DNA of 64,000 nt from Imperialibacter roseus (GCF_032999765.1 NZ_CP136051.1:6032501-6096500), one strand, 5' to 3'. Positions 32,037 through 42,519 are shown, counted from the first letter of the stretch. Notes: generated from the sequence alone by a model not told the origin. Numbers and translations: made by a program.

Positions 32037-33506
32037 TTATATAAGCTCTGAAATGTGCGAAGCGTCCTTTGCTTCCAGATCGCTGGCGCCCATCAGGTGA
32101 ATGTCTATGGCTCTCGCAGCCTCTCGGCCTTCAGAAATTGCCCAAACAACAAGGGACTGGCCTCTGCGCAAGTCTCCGGCTGCAAAAACATTCTCTAAAG
32201 ATGTTTTGTAATCAGTGGCCGCCACATTTCCCCTTTCGTCAAGGGTCACTTTCAGTTGGTCAACTAATCCTTCCTTCTCCGGGCCCACAAAGCCTACCGC
32301 CAGCAAAGCCAGTTCGCAGGGGATTATTCTTTCGGTGCCTTTGATCTCCACAAAACCGGCCCTTTCGCCCGGTTTCGCCGCCTTCCATTCGATATTCACA
32401 CACTTCACACCTGCCAGGTTGCCGTCCTTATCACCCACAAATTCCTTGGTTAGCACAGCCCAGTCTCTCTCACAGCCCTCTTCATGCGACGACGACGTCC
32501 GCAATGTCATTGGCCACTCTGGCCAAGGGTTATCGATGGCTCTCGACTTTGGCGGCTGGGGAAGCAACTCAAGCTGAGTCACTGACTTGGCCCTGTGCCT
32601 GTTGGATGTTCCCACGCAGTCGGAACCCGTATCACCACCACCGATTACCATCACATTTTTGTCGGTGGCCATGATCCTCTTTTCGTCAATTTTTTCATCC
32701 GACACTTCCTTGTTTTGCTGTGTCAGGAATTCCATAGCAAAATGTACCCCTTTCAAGTCTCTTCCGGGAATCGGAATATCTCTTGGAATGGTGGAACCAC
32801 CCGCCAGCAGAATACTGTCGTATTTTGACTGTAGCTCCTTGGCTGTGATATCAACCCCTACATTCACTCCACATTTAAACTCGATCCCCTCGGCCTTCAT
32901 CACCTCCACACGGCGCTCCACAACCCACTTTTCGAGCTTAAAGTCAGGAATGCCATAGCGCAAAAGTCCGCCAGGCTGAGCCGCTCTTTCATACACGGTT
33001 ACAGTATGGCCGGCCTTATTTAGCTGAGCCGCCGCTGCCAGGCCTGCTGGCCCTGAACCAACAATAGCAACAGTTTTGCCGGTTCTTGTCTTTGGCGGGT
33101 TAGGCTTTATCAGACCCAATTCGAACGCTTTCTCAGCAATTGACTTCTCGATATGCTCAATAGCCACTGCGGGCTTATTTATCCCCAACACGCACGACCC
33201 TTCGCAGGGGGCGGGGCATATCCGTCCGGTGAATTCAGGGAAGTTATTGGTGCTGCCAAGTATCTCGGCGGCCAGCTCCCAATCCTGCTGGTATACTGCA
33301 TCGTTGAACTCTGGGATGTTATTCCCTAACGGACATCCGGTATGGCAAAAAGGTACACCGCAGCTCATACAACGAGCCGCCTGTTCCTCTGTCTTCTCAT
33401 CAGCGAACTCGTCGTATATTTCTTTATACTCGTTGATGCGCTGCTTGGGGGGCTTTGCGTGTGGCAGCTCCCTATCGTATTCTAAAAAACCTGTTACTTT
33501 CCCCAT
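32037..33506 (-). CDS. gltD: Glutamate synthase small (beta) subunit
   Basis: 489 residues from ATG 33506, four bases after the gltB stop; the longer frame (33545) overlaps gltB. The subunit takes electrons from NADPH and passes them to GltB. An N-terminal Cys cluster [17 protein letters not shown] binds 4Fe-4S centres; FAD site [19 protein letters not shown] site [15 protein letters not shown]-terminal FAD contact [18 protein letters not shown]. Full length. Forms the gltBD operon. Confidence 0.97.
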   Translation of the reverse strand: MGKVTGFLEYDRELPHAKPPKQRINEYKEIYDEFADEKTEEQAARCMSCGVPFCHTGCPLGNNIPEFNDAVYQQDWELAAEILGSTNNFPEFTGRICPAPCEGSCVLGINKPAVAIEHIEKSIAEKAFELGLIKPNPPKTRTGKTVAIVGSGPAGLAAAAQLNKAGHTVTVYERAAQPGGLLRYGIPDFKLEKWVVERRVEVMKAEGIEFKCGVNVGVDITAKELQSKYDSILLAGGSTIPRDIPIPGRDLKGVHFAMEFLTQQNKEVSDEKIDEKRIMATDKNVMVIGGGDTGSDCVGTSNRHRAKSVTQLELLPQPPKSRAIDNPWPEWPMTLRTSSSHEEGCERDWAVLTKEFVGDKDGNLAGVKCVNIEWKAAKPGERAGFVEIKGTERIIPCELALLAVGFVGPEKEGLVDQLKVTLDERGNVAATDYKTSLENVFAAGDLRRGQSLVVWAISEGREAARAIDIHLMGASDLEAKDASHISELI

Positions 33507-33510
33507 GATC

Positions 33511-36500
33511 TTAAACTGCTTGACGGATTCTACGCTTATTGGCATTGGCCAAAACTTCCTTGTACTCTTTTGGCATCACTTTGATAAACTTACCAATATG
33601 CCTGTCCCACTCTGACAAAATCATTTCAGCCTTTTTGCTTCCGGTAAACTTCACATGATTTGTCACAAGTGTTTTAATTGTGGAAACGTCCTGATGATCT
33701 ATTGAATCGAACAGCACCATTTCCATGTTGCACAACTGCTCAAATTCTTCTCCCGGAGAATAAACATAAGCAATACCTCCACTCATTCCGGCAGCAAAGT
33801 TCTTTCCTGTAGGGCCGAGTATTACAACTCTACCTCCAGTCATGTACTCACAGCCATGATCGCCCACTCCTTCCACAACGGCGTTAGCACCGGAATTTCT
33901 GACGGCAAACCGCTCGCCAGCCATACCATTGATATAAGCCTCTCCCGTAATGGCTCCGTAAAGGGCCACGTTGCCTATTATGATCTGCTGGTCGTGCACA
34001 AACTGCGTACGTCTGTCAGGAAAGACTATCAGCTGGCTGCCGGAAAGCCCTTTACCAAAATAGTCGTTGGCCTCCCCTTCAAGAACAAATTTCAGTCCTG
34101 ATGCTCCAAAAGCGCCAAAGCTCTGCCCCGCCGATCCCCTGAAGTTAATTCTGATAGTGCCTTCTGGCAGCCCTTCTTCGTTGTATTTCTTCGAAATTTC
34201 ATTCGAAATAAGCGCTCCTACTGACCGGTTGATATTCACTATCTTCAACTTACCTGAGGAAAACTGGCCGGTATCTAGTGAAGGCTGTGCAATTTTCAAA
34301 AGCTTCCAGTCGAGTGCCTCGTTTAGCTTATGCTTTTGTGCAATTGAGTTGTAAGCGGTTTCTCCCTGAGCGGGCTCGGCATATTTCAATACAGGGCTCA
34401 AATCAATTGTAGCGGCCTTCCAACCCGGCAGCTTGTCTTTCACCTGAAGCATGTCAGCACGGCCGACCATCTCGTTGATTGTTCTGAATCCTAACGAAGC
34501 CATTATCTCCCTCAGTTCTTCAGCCATGTATGTAAACAACGCAATCACTTCTTCAGGATTCCCTGTGAAAAGAGCCCTCAAGTCAGGGTTCTGAGTTGCC
34601 ACGCCAACAGGACAGGTGTTCAGATGGCACTTTCTCATCATTATGCATCCCATCGTGATCAAAGCAGCCGTAGAAACGCCCCACTCCTCAGCACCCAGCA
34701 TTGTAGCTATGGCTATATCTCTTCCTGTCCTCAGCTGCCCGTCGGTTTGTAATACTACTCTTGAGCGCAGCCTGTTTTTTACAAGGGTTTGATGTGCTTC
34801 GGCTAAACCAAGTTCCCAGGGCAAGCCTGCATGTCTGATCGAGCTTATTGGAGAAGCTCCGGTGCCCCCGTCATAACCAGATATAAGAATGGCGTCTGAA
34901 AATGCCTTTGCCACACCAGCTGCAACAGTTCCAACGCCTGCCTCTGAAACAAGCTTAACGTTAATTCTTGCTTCCCGATTGGCATTTTTAAGGTCGTGGA
35001 TAAGCTGTGCTAAATCCTCAATTGAGTAAATATCGTGATGCGGGGGAGGCGAAATAAGACCAACACCCGGTGTAGAGTTTCTTACACGTCCAATCCATTC
35101 ATCCACTTTGTGACCCGGCAGCTGACCACCCTCTCCTGGCTTTGCGCCTTGAGCTACTTTGATCTGAAGCTCGTCGGCATTGCTGAGGTAGTAAGACGAC
35201 ACACCAAACCTGCCAGAGGCCACCTGCTTGATTGCCGACCTCATGTAGTCTCCATTTGGCTTGCGCTCGTAGCGGATTGGATCTTCACCACCTTCTCCAC
35301 TATTGCTCTTGCCACCAATCCGGTTCATAGCAATGGCCAATGTGGTGTGAGCTTCAAAAGAGATAGAGCCAAATGACATAGCCCCTGTGGCAAACCTTTT
35401 GAAGATTTCCTCCTTGGGCTCTACCTCTTCAATAGGAATAGCTTTGCCAGCCTTAAATTCTAGCAAACTTCTGAGTGTGATGGCTTTTTCTTCCTGTTTA
35501 TTGATCTTCTCAGCGTACTTCTTATATAAGTCGTACGACTTGAGCTTGGTCGACTTCTGGAGCAGATGAATTGTGTCGGGATTGAACAAATGAACTTCTC
35601 CCCGGCGTTTCCATTGGTAGATGCCTCCTTCAGGAAGTCGCTTAGCTTGATTTGACTCAGTAAATGCCAGTTTATGCTTAGCCAGGGTTTCCCGGGCAAT
35701 GCCGTCGAAACCAAGGCCCTCAATTCTGGATATGGTGCCGTAGAAGCATTTGTTTACCACAGCACTGGAAAGCCCAAGTATTTCGAAAATTTGAGCTCCC
35801 TGGTAAGACTGGAGGGTGGAAATACCCATTTTCGACATTACCTTCAAAATTCCATCACCTATGGCTTTGATGAACTTGGCATTTGCCTCCTGAAAGCTCA
35901 GGGGTTTATCAAGCTTTTCACTTTTTACCAACTCAGCAATAGTATCAAGCGCCATGTAAGGATAAATAGCGCTGGCGCCAAACCCCACCAGTGTTGCAAA
36001 ATGATGAACTTCCAGGGCGTCGCCGCATTCTACAATCAGACTTGCCTTGGTGCGTATTTTGTTCTTCACAAGGTGATTCTGAACCGCTCCCAGGGCCAAT
36101 AGCGACGGTATGGCGGCTCTGTTCTTGCTAAGGTTTCTATCACTCAGCACCAGAATATTGGAACCTTCAGCAATGGCCTTTTCGGCCTCTTTACAAATTT
36201 CGTTGATCCCTTCTTCAAGCCTCCCTGCCTTGCCGTCTGCGTTGAACAAGATATTTATAATCTTGTAGTTATAGTGCTTGTGATCCCACTGAAGGAGCTT
36301 TTCAAAGTTTGATTTGTCCAGAACGGGCTGCGAAATGTGTATCTGCCTGCAATGCTCGGGCGTTTCAGCCAAAATGTTCTTTGAGGTGCCCACCCTGGTA
36401 AACAGTGACATCACCAGCCGCTCCCTGATCGGGTCGATAGGTGGGTTACTTACCTGAGCAAACAATTGCTTAAAATAGAATGAAAGGTGCTGAGGTTGGT

Positions 36501-38025
36501 TAGACAAGACGGCAATGGGCGTATCGGTTCCCATAGAACCGAGTGGTTCTTTTCCATCTTCCACCATCGGTTTTAGGATAGTTCTTACGTCTTCGTTGGA
36601 GTACCCAAACGCCAACTGCCTCGTTTTCAATTGATCGTCCTCAAACGACGGATGTAACTCCTTAGGTTCTGGCAATAGCCTAAGCTTCGTTCTATTGCCT
36701 TTGATCCACTCGGAATAGGGCTGCTTATCAAAGATTTTCTGCTTGATCTCTTCATCAAACATTACCTTTTTTTGAACTAAGTCTACCATCACCATTTTGC
36801 CTGGTTGCAACCTTCCATTGGAAATAATCTTGGAAGGGTCGACAGGGTAAACACCCACTTCCGACGCCAAAATGATAAGGCCGTCGCTGGTTACCGTGTA
36901 GCGAGCTGGTCTTAGTCCGTTTCTATCGAGCGTAGCACCTATTCTCAAACCATCGGTAAAACAAACTGCTGCGGGGCCATCCCAGGGCTCCATCATCGAC
37001 GCATGGAACTTATAGAACGCCTTTCTGTCCTCATCCATTAGAGGATTGTTTTGCCAGGCTTCAGGAATAAGCATCATCATAGCATGCTGTATGCTCCTTC
37101 CGGAAAGCACCAAAAGCTCCACCATGGCATCCAGGTTGGCTGAATCTGAATCAGCTGAATCACAAATGGGCAGCAACCAGCGCATCTCTTCTTTGGTAAA
37201 CAACGAAGATTCCATCAGGGCTTGCTTCGACTTCATCTTATTCACATTCCCTCGTATGGTGTTGATTTCGCCATTGTGTGCAAGAAAACGAAAGGGCTGC
37301 GCCAACTTCCATTTGGGGAAAGTATTGGTAGAAAACCTGGAATGAATCATCGCAAAGGCGGAAGTCAGCCTTTTGTCCCTTAGGTCTGTGTAGTAAAACC
37401 GCAATTGGTCGGTACGCAGCTGCCCTTTGTAAACTACTTTAAAAGCAGAGCACGAGGCTATATAGAAATCGGGATGTGATTTGGCAATGAAGTGTGTGGC
37501 CTGGTTTTTAAAAACATATAATTTTCTTTCCAATACCATTGAGTCTTCCAAAGGCTCTTTGGGCACCAAAAAGTAGTGGTACATGTCGGGCTCTGTTTGC
37601 CGGGCCGACAGACCTATTTTGCTATTGTCGGTGGGTATCTTTCTGCGGAAAACGATATTAAATTCCCTTTCAGCAGCTATTTGCTTCAGTTGACTAATAG
37701 TGTCTTCTCTTCCCCTTTGGTCTTTCGGAAGAAAGAGCGTAACCACGCCATATTTACCCGGGGCCGGAAGTTTGACCCCCGAAGCCAGCGCCTCTGCTTC
37801 AAAAAACTCATAGGGTACCTGAAATTGAATACCAGCCCCATCTCCGGTCTCAGGCTCAGCGCCTGTAGCACCCCTGTGCTCCATGTTTTCAAGCATGGAT
37901 ATAGCGCCAGTAATAATCTCATTTGATTTATGGCCATTGTAGTTGGCAAGAAAGCCCATACCACAATTGTCGTGTTCGAGCTCCGGGCAGTACAAGCCCT
38001 CACGTTGTTTTTTCAATTCTTCCAT
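33511..38025 (-). CDS. gltB: Glutamate synthase large (alpha) subunit
   Basis: 1504 residues. It makes two glutamates from glutamine and 2-oxoglutarate. The N-terminal Cys21 (HDNCGMGFLAN) becomes the amidotransferase nucleophile after removal of about 20 residues. Then the central domain, the FMN/synthase domain (FGVSSYYLSNADELQIKVAQ; ISGYDGGTGASPIS), the 3Fe-4S Cys motif CHLNTCPVGVATQ, and the C-terminal beta-helix (GGRVVILGPTGKNFAAGMSG). All domains intact and the length normal. First gene of gltBD. Confidence 0.98.
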   Translation of the reverse strand: MEELKKQREGLYCPELEHDNCGMGFLANYNGHKSNEIITGAISMLENMEHRGATGAEPETGDGAGIQFQVPYEFFEAEALASGVKLPAPGKYGVVTLFLPKDQRGREDTISQLKQIAAEREFNIVFRRKIPTDNSKIGLSARQTEPDMYHYFLVPKEPLEDSMVLERKLYVFKNQATHFIAKSHPDFYIASCSAFKVVYKGQLRTDQLRFYYTDLRDKRLTSAFAMIHSRFSTNTFPKWKLAQPFRFLAHNGEINTIRGNVNKMKSKQALMESSLFTKEEMRWLLPICDSADSDSANLDAMVELLVLSGRSIQHAMMMLIPEAWQNNPLMDEDRKAFYKFHASMMEPWDGPAAVCFTDGLRIGATLDRNGLRPARYTVTSDGLIILASEVGVYPVDPSKIISNGRLQPGKMVMVDLVQKKVMFDEEIKQKIFDKQPYSEWIKGNRTKLRLLPEPKELHPSFEDDQLKTRQLAFGYSNEDVRTILKPMVEDGKEPLGSMGTDTPIAVLSNQPQHLSFYFKQLFAQVSNPPIDPIRERLVMSLFTRVGTSKNILAETPEHCRQIHISQPVLDKSNFEKLLQWDHKHYNYKIINILFNADGKAGRLEEGINEICKEAEKAIAEGSNILVLSDRNLSKNRAAIPSLLALGAVQNHLVKNKIRTKASLIVECGDALEVHHFATLVGFGASAIYPYMALDTIAELVKSEKLDKPLSFQEANAKFIKAIGDGILKVMSKMGISTLQSYQGAQIFEILGLSSAVVNKCFYGTISRIEGLGFDGIARETLAKHKLAFTESNQAKRLPEGGIYQWKRRGEVHLFNPDTIHLLQKSTKLKSYDLYKKYAEKINKQEEKAITLRSLLEFKAGKAIPIEEVEPKEEIFKRFATGAMSFGSISFEAHTTLAIAMNRIGGKSNSGEGGEDPIRYERKPNGDYMRSAIKQVASGRFGVSSYYLSNADELQIKVAQGAKPGEGGQLPGHKVDEWIGRVRNSTPGVGLISPPPHHDIYSIEDLAQLIHDLKNANREARINVKLVSEAGVGTVAAGVAKAFSDAILISGYDGGTGASPISSIRHAGLPWELGLAEAHQTLVKNRLRSRVVLQTDGQLRTGRDIAIATMLGAEEWGVSTAALITMGCIMMRKCHLNTCPVGVATQNPDLRALFTGNPEEVIALFTYMAEELREIMASLGFRTINEMVGRADMLQVKDKLPGWKAATIDLSPVLKYAEPAQGETAYNSIAQKHKLNEALDWKLLKIAQPSLDTGQFSSGKLKIVNINRSVGALISNEISKKYNEEGLPEGTIRINFRGSAGQSFGAFGASGLKFVLEGEANDYFGKGLSGSQLIVFPDRRTQFVHDQQIIIGNVALYGAITGEAYINGMAGERFAVRNSGANAVVEGVGDHGCEYMTGGRVVILGPTGKNFAAGMSGGIAYVYSPGEEFEQLCNMEMVLFDSIDHQDVSTIKTLVTNHVKFTGSKKAEMILSEWDRHIGKFIKVMPKEYKEVLANANKRRIRQAV

Positions 38026-38471
38026 ACTTAGGATGTCTAAAAACGTTCAAGATGCATTTTGCAAAAAGCAAATGGCTGTGCCTTTTTGGAAAAAGGCTAA
38101 TTATCATCTTGGGGTTAATGCGAAGCCGTTTTTATGAATTTATCAAAATGAGAGGCGAAGCAACCAATTTTGTTGTGAAATTCACAATTTAATTATCACG
38201 GTAATATGAAAATACGGAATTTCTTGAATGATTCGCAACAAACACGAAAAATTATTAAAAATCAGCAAGCTTCACTTTGCAATTAAACGATGCATTTGGG
38301 GCTCTTTTCGTGCTTTTTGAAAAATCGTTAAGAATGCAGCTCTTTTTATGAAAATACTCACAGTAGACGGAATTTTAACCTTAAAAATTCGTAATTGTGT
38401 AAATTTTCATTTTTGAGGGTAAAAAAGAGACCTAAAACTTTCTCATTTGCATTTTTTTAGAAAACTTTGGG
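38026..38471. other. AT-rich intergenic region upstream of gltB
   Basis: About 445 bp with no credible coding frame on either strand. It should hold the leftward gltB promoter and the 3' flank of the dioxygenase gene. No clear operator, riboswitch or tRNA was seen. If the dioxygenase really stops at 38573 (see that entry), the noncoding stretch is about 545 bp. Confidence 0.6.
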
Positions 38472-39692
38472 TCATATTTGAAGCAGAAAAGAATTCTTCA
38501 TGACATTTATGTAAGGATTTGCCATAAATAAATTAGGGTGTTGTTTAAGCGTGAAAAGGGTGATTAATTTAGTCACCTTTTTTTTTGTGTCGTCTCTCAT
38601 CGATTTCAGAAACGATGACAACTCGGTTCCCCCAGTGCCAATTACCCCTTCTTCCGCCTTTGCCTGCGCAATTATATACTCGTGGGCTATTTTGAAATGC
38701 TCTGTCCTAAAGTCATGAATTGTTTCCACGGCCTTATCGTAAAAGAACTGTAGCGTCGATTCCGAACGACAATAGTCTTTAAGAGGTGATCCCTGTTTTA
38801 GCTTTCTCACAATTGTGGCATGTTGCGGGGGCATATAATTAAGCATCTCTTTCATGTATGCCGAAGACTTGGGCTCCGTATGCTCAATCCCCATTCCTGC
38901 GTCCAAAAACTGCAAGACAGCGCTTTGAGCAGCACTCCCGCCATGCCAGCTCTCTGTCACTGTTCTCCCTCCAAGGTCATACCTAACATCTTTGAAGGAG
39001 CTGAGGAAAGGCCTTATGCTGGAGTAAAAAACTGAAGGGTCGCACTTCTCTTTCATTCTCTTCAGCGTTGTAGTCATCATCCTCACTGCGTTCCTGACTA
39101 CTTTCAGTTGCTGTAAAATGTTCTCAGAGTTTCTGGTGGTGGTGTACTCCAATGCGAGCGCAACGGCAGCAATGGCTTCAGCCGCCTGCGACTCAATCTC
39201 CACAGTGACCATATAAAACCACTTTTCATCGTCAGTTCTGGTGAATGTTACAAGAGGCTCAATATTACCCAACGACACCACCCCCATATTTCCTGTTCTT
39301 TTCCAATTGGCCAGCACAGCGGATGCATGCGACAGCACGGGCGGCCTTCCTAACCGAGTGGCGATGTATCGCCATGGAACGGAGATGTTTCTGGGGATCA
39401 GTGGCGAAGCATCGGCAGAGGTATGGACGATGGCACTTCCCAAAAAAGAAAGCACCAGCATGGCCCTTTCCATTTCGCCTTTGCTGCTTATTCTGCCTGG
39501 ATCTTTGAATGGTAATTTGCCTGCCTCTTCGGCTACGCTGCCGTTTTCTATCCACTCGGGCAAATGGAGTGCTGCCTGGTCCCAGGGAGCAAAATAGGAC
39601 GAAAGGCTTACTTCAGGAAACGGAGTCAACAAAAATCCGTAGTCAGGGTCGACGCCATGTTCAACCAAAAAAAATTTCCAGTCTGTTACCAT
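38472..39692 (-). CDS. Indoleamine 2,3-dioxygenase family heme enzyme
   Basis: 406 residues as read. IDO oxidises tryptophan (or related indoles) to N-formylkynurenine. Strong family motifs: RLGRPPVLSHASAVLANWKR (about 114-132), WHGGSAAQSAVLQFLDAGMG (249-268), the heme-ligand His in FRTEHFKIAHEYI (His332) and GTGGTELSSFLKSMRDDT (352-369), where the family normally ends. The last ~34 residues (VTKLITLFTLKQHPN...) have no IDO counterpart. They lie beyond an A9 tract (38578-38586); one A fewer gives RDDTKKR and an immediate TGA (38573-38575), and one more gives a stop two codons later. So the extension is probably not native. No other kynurenine genes are nearby. Confidence 0.88.
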   Translation of the reverse strand: MVTDWKFFLVEHGVDPDYGFLLTPFPEVSLSSYFAPWDQAALHLPEWIENGSVAEEAGKLPFKDPGRISSKGEMERAMLVLSFLGSAIVHTSADASPLIPRNISVPWRYIATRLGRPPVLSHASAVLANWKRTGNMGVVSLGNIEPLVTFTRTDDEKWFYMVTVEIESQAAEAIAAVALALEYTTTRNSENILQQLKVVRNAVRMMTTTLKRMKEKCDPSVFYSSIRPFLSSFKDVRYDLGGRTVTESWHGGSAAQSAVLQFLDAGMGIEHTEPKSSAYMKEMLNYMPPQHATIVRKLKQGSPLKDYCRSESTLQFFYDKAVETIHDFRTEHFKIAHEYIIAQAKAEEGVIGTGGTELSSFLKSMRDDTKKKVTKLITLFTLKQHPNLFMANPYINVMKNSFLLQI

Positions 39693-40080
39693 TAGCTTAA
39701 TTAAAATTCAATGATGGAAGGTGTAACTTTTCACAAGTTATCGGGTACCAAAGATATAGCCAACAATAGCAAGGGGGAATTGTGGAGGATTGGTGTAACG
39801 TCGAATGAAAAGGATTTTAACTTTTTTTAACACTATGCAACCAACAAATACTGATGTGCATCGTATATACAGCAACCAACAGAGAGTGCCCAACCGTAGA
39901 TAATTCTCCAAAGGCAACGTGCACAAGGCATGTTTTTTTGAATGGGAGCTAAATAAAGTGAAGTATTGACGCAACCCCGAAGGAGAATAATCGTCTTTAG
40001 TGAAGATTTGTAAGAGGATCTGAATAGCATAATCAATCGGAAACTAATGTGTGACTATTAAACACTTAAATTTTCGTGCT
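39693..40080. promoter_or_regulatory. Divergent intergenic region with candidate IDO promoter
   Basis: About 388 bp without a gene. On the minus strand TATCTTTG (39749-39756) matches the Bacteroidota TAnnTTTG -7 element, 57 bases before the dioxygenase ATG; no clear -33 TTTG is seen at the usual distance. The right half must carry the promoter of the small secreted protein; none was convincing. Confidence 0.35.
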
Positions 40081-40512
40081 ATGAGAAACTCAGTAAAAAG
40101 GACACTGGTGGCTGGCGTTATGAGCCTGTCACTAATTGGAATGACAAATTCAGTTTGGGCAGCAGGCCCAAAAGAGAAAAATGAAAGCAGGACAGTGCTA
40201 AAGGCCAGGGAAATGGTTGAGGAGTCGGCCTACCATGATTGGAAAACACTGGCAAAAGCAGCTGAAAGGTGCATTGTGATAGACAAAAACCTGAAGGAAG
40301 CCTACGACTGGCTTTCAATGTCACTCGATCTTAATGAGTCGGTGTACAATCTGACAGTGTTGGGTGACTATTACCTGAAAAATGACCTTCCTGTAAAGGC
40401 AATGAACACCTACCTGAAAGCGTTAGGTAAGGGTAGAAGCGAAATAGAAGATTTCGACGGACGTGAATTAGAAAGTAAAGTATGGGTAGTGAGAAACATC
40501 ATCTACCCTTAA
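40081..40512 (+). CDS. Small secreted TPR-like protein
   Basis: 143 residues from ATG 40081, which directly precedes a signal peptide (MRNSVKRTLVAGVMSLSLIG..VWAAG); the frame could begin at 40051. The mature part is helical and holds two TPR-like repeats (DWKTLAKAAERCIVIDKNLKEA; LGDYYLKNDLPVKAMNTYLKAL). It is single, with its own terminator. It probably acts in the periplasm as a binding or scaffold protein; no partner can be named. Confidence 0.75.
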   Translation: MRNSVKRTLVAGVMSLSLIGMTNSVWAAGPKEKNESRTVLKAREMVEESAYHDWKTLAKAAERCIVIDKNLKEAYDWLSMSLDLNESVYNLTVLGDYYLKNDLPVKAMNTYLKALGKGRSEIEDFDGRELESKVWVVRNIIYP

Positions 40513-40543
40513 AGATAACAAGTAGTAGAATCCTCTTACGGGA

Positions 40544-40576
40544 AAGCGCCGGGTAAATTATCCGGTGCTTTTTTTT
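40544..40576 (+). terminator. Rho-independent terminator
   Basis: AAGCGCCGG pairs with CCGGTGCTT (one wobble), 9-nt loop, then a T8 run, 32 bases after the TPR-like gene's stop. Confidence 0.9.
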
Positions 40577-40597
40577 ATTCTGTTCATTGCTTTAGGC

Positions 40598-41578
40598 CTA
40601 CTGCTTTTGAAGCTGCGCAAACTCCCTGGCAAAATAGCTCAGTATGATGCTGGCACCTGCTCTTTTGATACTCAAAAGGGACTCAACCATCGCCTTCTCC
40701 CCATCGAGCCACCCATTTTGAGCGGCAGCTTTAATCATGGCGTACTCCCCACTTACATTATATGCCGCTATTGGCAATGGAAAATTATCTTTCAACAGCC
40801 TGATCACGTCGAGGTAAGCCAATGCAGGCTTTACCATCAATATATCAGCTCCCTCATTATAGTCCAGTTCGGCTTCAATGAGAGCCTCGTTCCGGTTAGC
40901 CGTATCCATCTGATAAGTCTTTTTGTCTCCAGATTTTGGAGCCGAGTCAAGCGCATCTCTGAACGGGCCGTAAAAGGCGCTTGCATACTTGGCTGTGTAG
41001 GCAAGGATAGACGTATTGGTATATCCTGCATCATCCAGCATCTCTCTTATGTAGCCAACTCGGCCATCCATCATGTCGGAGGGGCCGATAATGTCGGCTC
41101 CCGTGGCAGCTTGAGCCACGGCCATTTTTCCGAGTATCTCGAGGGTTTCGTCGTTTACAATTTGTCCATCTTTTACTAACCCGTCATGTCCGTCGCTGCT
41201 ATAAGGATCCATAGCAACGTCAGTCATCAGGCAAGCCTCAGGAAATCTCTTTTTAATCTCGCTCAGCGCCCTGAGGTAAAGCCCTTCACCATTGACACTT
41301 TCGGTAGCGTACTTATCCTTCTTTGAATCGTCGATGGCTGGAAAAATGGCAAATGTGCGAATACCTAACATCAGACATTCCTCAATTTCCTTCAAAAGGA
41401 CATCCAACGAAAACCGGAAAATCCCTGGCATAGACTTTACCTCCACTCTTTTCCCAGTCCCCTCTATGACAAAAAGTGGAAAGATAAAGTCTTTGGTAGA
41501 AAGCCTTGTTTCCTCCACCATTTCCCTAATAACAGCAGATTTCCTGTTTCTTCTTGGTCTTCTTGAAAGCATCGTCAA
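40598..41578 (-). CDS. hemB: Delta-aminolevulinic acid dehydratase (porphobilinogen synthase)
   Basis: 326 residues. Joins two 5-aminolevulinates into porphobilinogen in heme synthesis. Catalytic lysines are seen in AYTAKYASAFYGPFRD and in DILMVKPALAYLDVIR (Schiff base). The metal loop reads DVAMDPYSSDGHDG: the three Cys of zinc enzymes are replaced by Ala, Asp and Asp, so this is the Asp-rich, magnesium-type enzyme. A second Met (41572) could also be the start. Length normal. Confidence 0.97.
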   Translation of the reverse strand: MTMLSRRPRRNRKSAVIREMVEETRLSTKDFIFPLFVIEGTGKRVEVKSMPGIFRFSLDVLLKEIEECLMLGIRTFAIFPAIDDSKKDKYATESVNGEGLYLRALSEIKKRFPEACLMTDVAMDPYSSDGHDGLVKDGQIVNDETLEILGKMAVAQAATGADIIGPSDMMDGRVGYIREMLDDAGYTNTSILAYTAKYASAFYGPFRDALDSAPKSGDKKTYQMDTANRNEALIEAELDYNEGADILMVKPALAYLDVIRLLKDNFPLPIAAYNVSGEYAMIKAAAQNGWLDGEKAMVESLLSIKRAGASIILSYFAREFAQLQKQ

Positions 41579-41733
41579 TCAATATTTTTACAAATATAAC
41601 AGGCCAAAAAGGTAAGTCGGCAGAAACGAGAAAGATATTGGTGTGGCTATCCGCCGGCTCAGATTATCACGTAGTAAAAATATTCTTACATCAAACCCCT
41701 GTGAACCATTCCGTTATCTACATTTGTTTCGTA

Positions 41734-42519
41734 ATGGTGGCCTTTATGACGAGAATTTTCATTGCGCTTTTGTTCGTTGCGTCTGGAGTAGCTTTTGCTC
41801 AGGAAAAAAGTCTGGAGGATGAGTCAGCCGACTTTTCTCCTGATCGTCAGCTTCTATTGTACTACCAGTCGTTTGCTAGGGAGGAGCCACTACCGGATTT
41901 TGGGCTTTTCAAGCTTGCAGTCACAGGTTATTTCAATCTCAAAGAAAGTGATCGCATTGGCCAGGCAGATATTGTTACCATTATTGACTTCAGAAAACCT
42001 TCCAGCCAAAAACGACTTTGGATACTTGATCTGAAAGCGAGAAGCGTGCTGTATCATACCCTTGTTGCGCATGGAAGAAATACAGGAAACCTTTATGCAG
42101 AGTCATTTTCTAATGTTCCCAACTCCAACACGAGCAGCCTTGGCTTCTACACCACGGCACAAACTTACATGGGCAAGCATGGACTTTCGCTCCGTTTAGA
42201 CGGGCAGGAAAAAGGCTTTAATGACAAAGCGAGAGAAAGAGCGATTGTGCTTCATGGCGCTGACTATGTAAGCAAAGATTTTGTAAAAATGCATGGTCGA
42301 TTGGGCCGAAGCTTTGGTTGCCCTTCAGTGCCTATGGCTGTTCACAAGGAAGTGATCAACACCATCAAAGACGGCACCTGTCTTTTTATATTCTACCCTG
42401 ACAAGAACTATCTCTCCAAAAGCAAATTGCTTCAACCAACCAATTTGGTTGCCCAGGTTCAAAAATTGACATCAGAGCCTGCTGCCAATGCTGCTGCCCC
42501 CCTCGGGAGTTCCCGATAG
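41734..42519 (+). CDS. Murein L,D-transpeptidase catalytic domain protein (YkuD_2 type)
   Basis: 261 residues from ATG 41734 (or 41746), right before a signal peptide (MTRIFIALLFVASGVAFAQ); frames reaching 41554 overlap hemB. The catalytic region has His174 in IVLHGADYV and Cys196 in GRSFGCPSVP, the L,D-transpeptidase signature, which makes 3-3 cross-links in peptidoglycan or edits its tails. It acts in the periplasm. Its last 48 bases overlap the end of a convergent second L,D-transpeptidase gene. Confidence 0.9.
   Translation: MVAFMTRIFIALLFVASGVAFAQEKSLEDESADFSPDRQLLLYYQSFAREEPLPDFGLFKLAVTGYFNLKESDRIGQADIVTIIDFRKPSSQKRLWILDLKARSVLYHTLVAHGRNTGNLYAESFSNVPNSNTSSLGFYTTAQTYMGKHGLSLRLDGQEKGFNDKARERAIVLHGADYVSKDFVKMHGRLGRSFGCPSVPMAVHKEVINTIKDGTCLFIFYPDKNYLSKSKLLQPTNLVAQVQKLTSEPAANAAAPLGSSR

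Noticed and set aside
40565-41179. 204-codon frame opposite hemB
   Set aside because: Shadow frame; hemB motifs are complete on the other strand.
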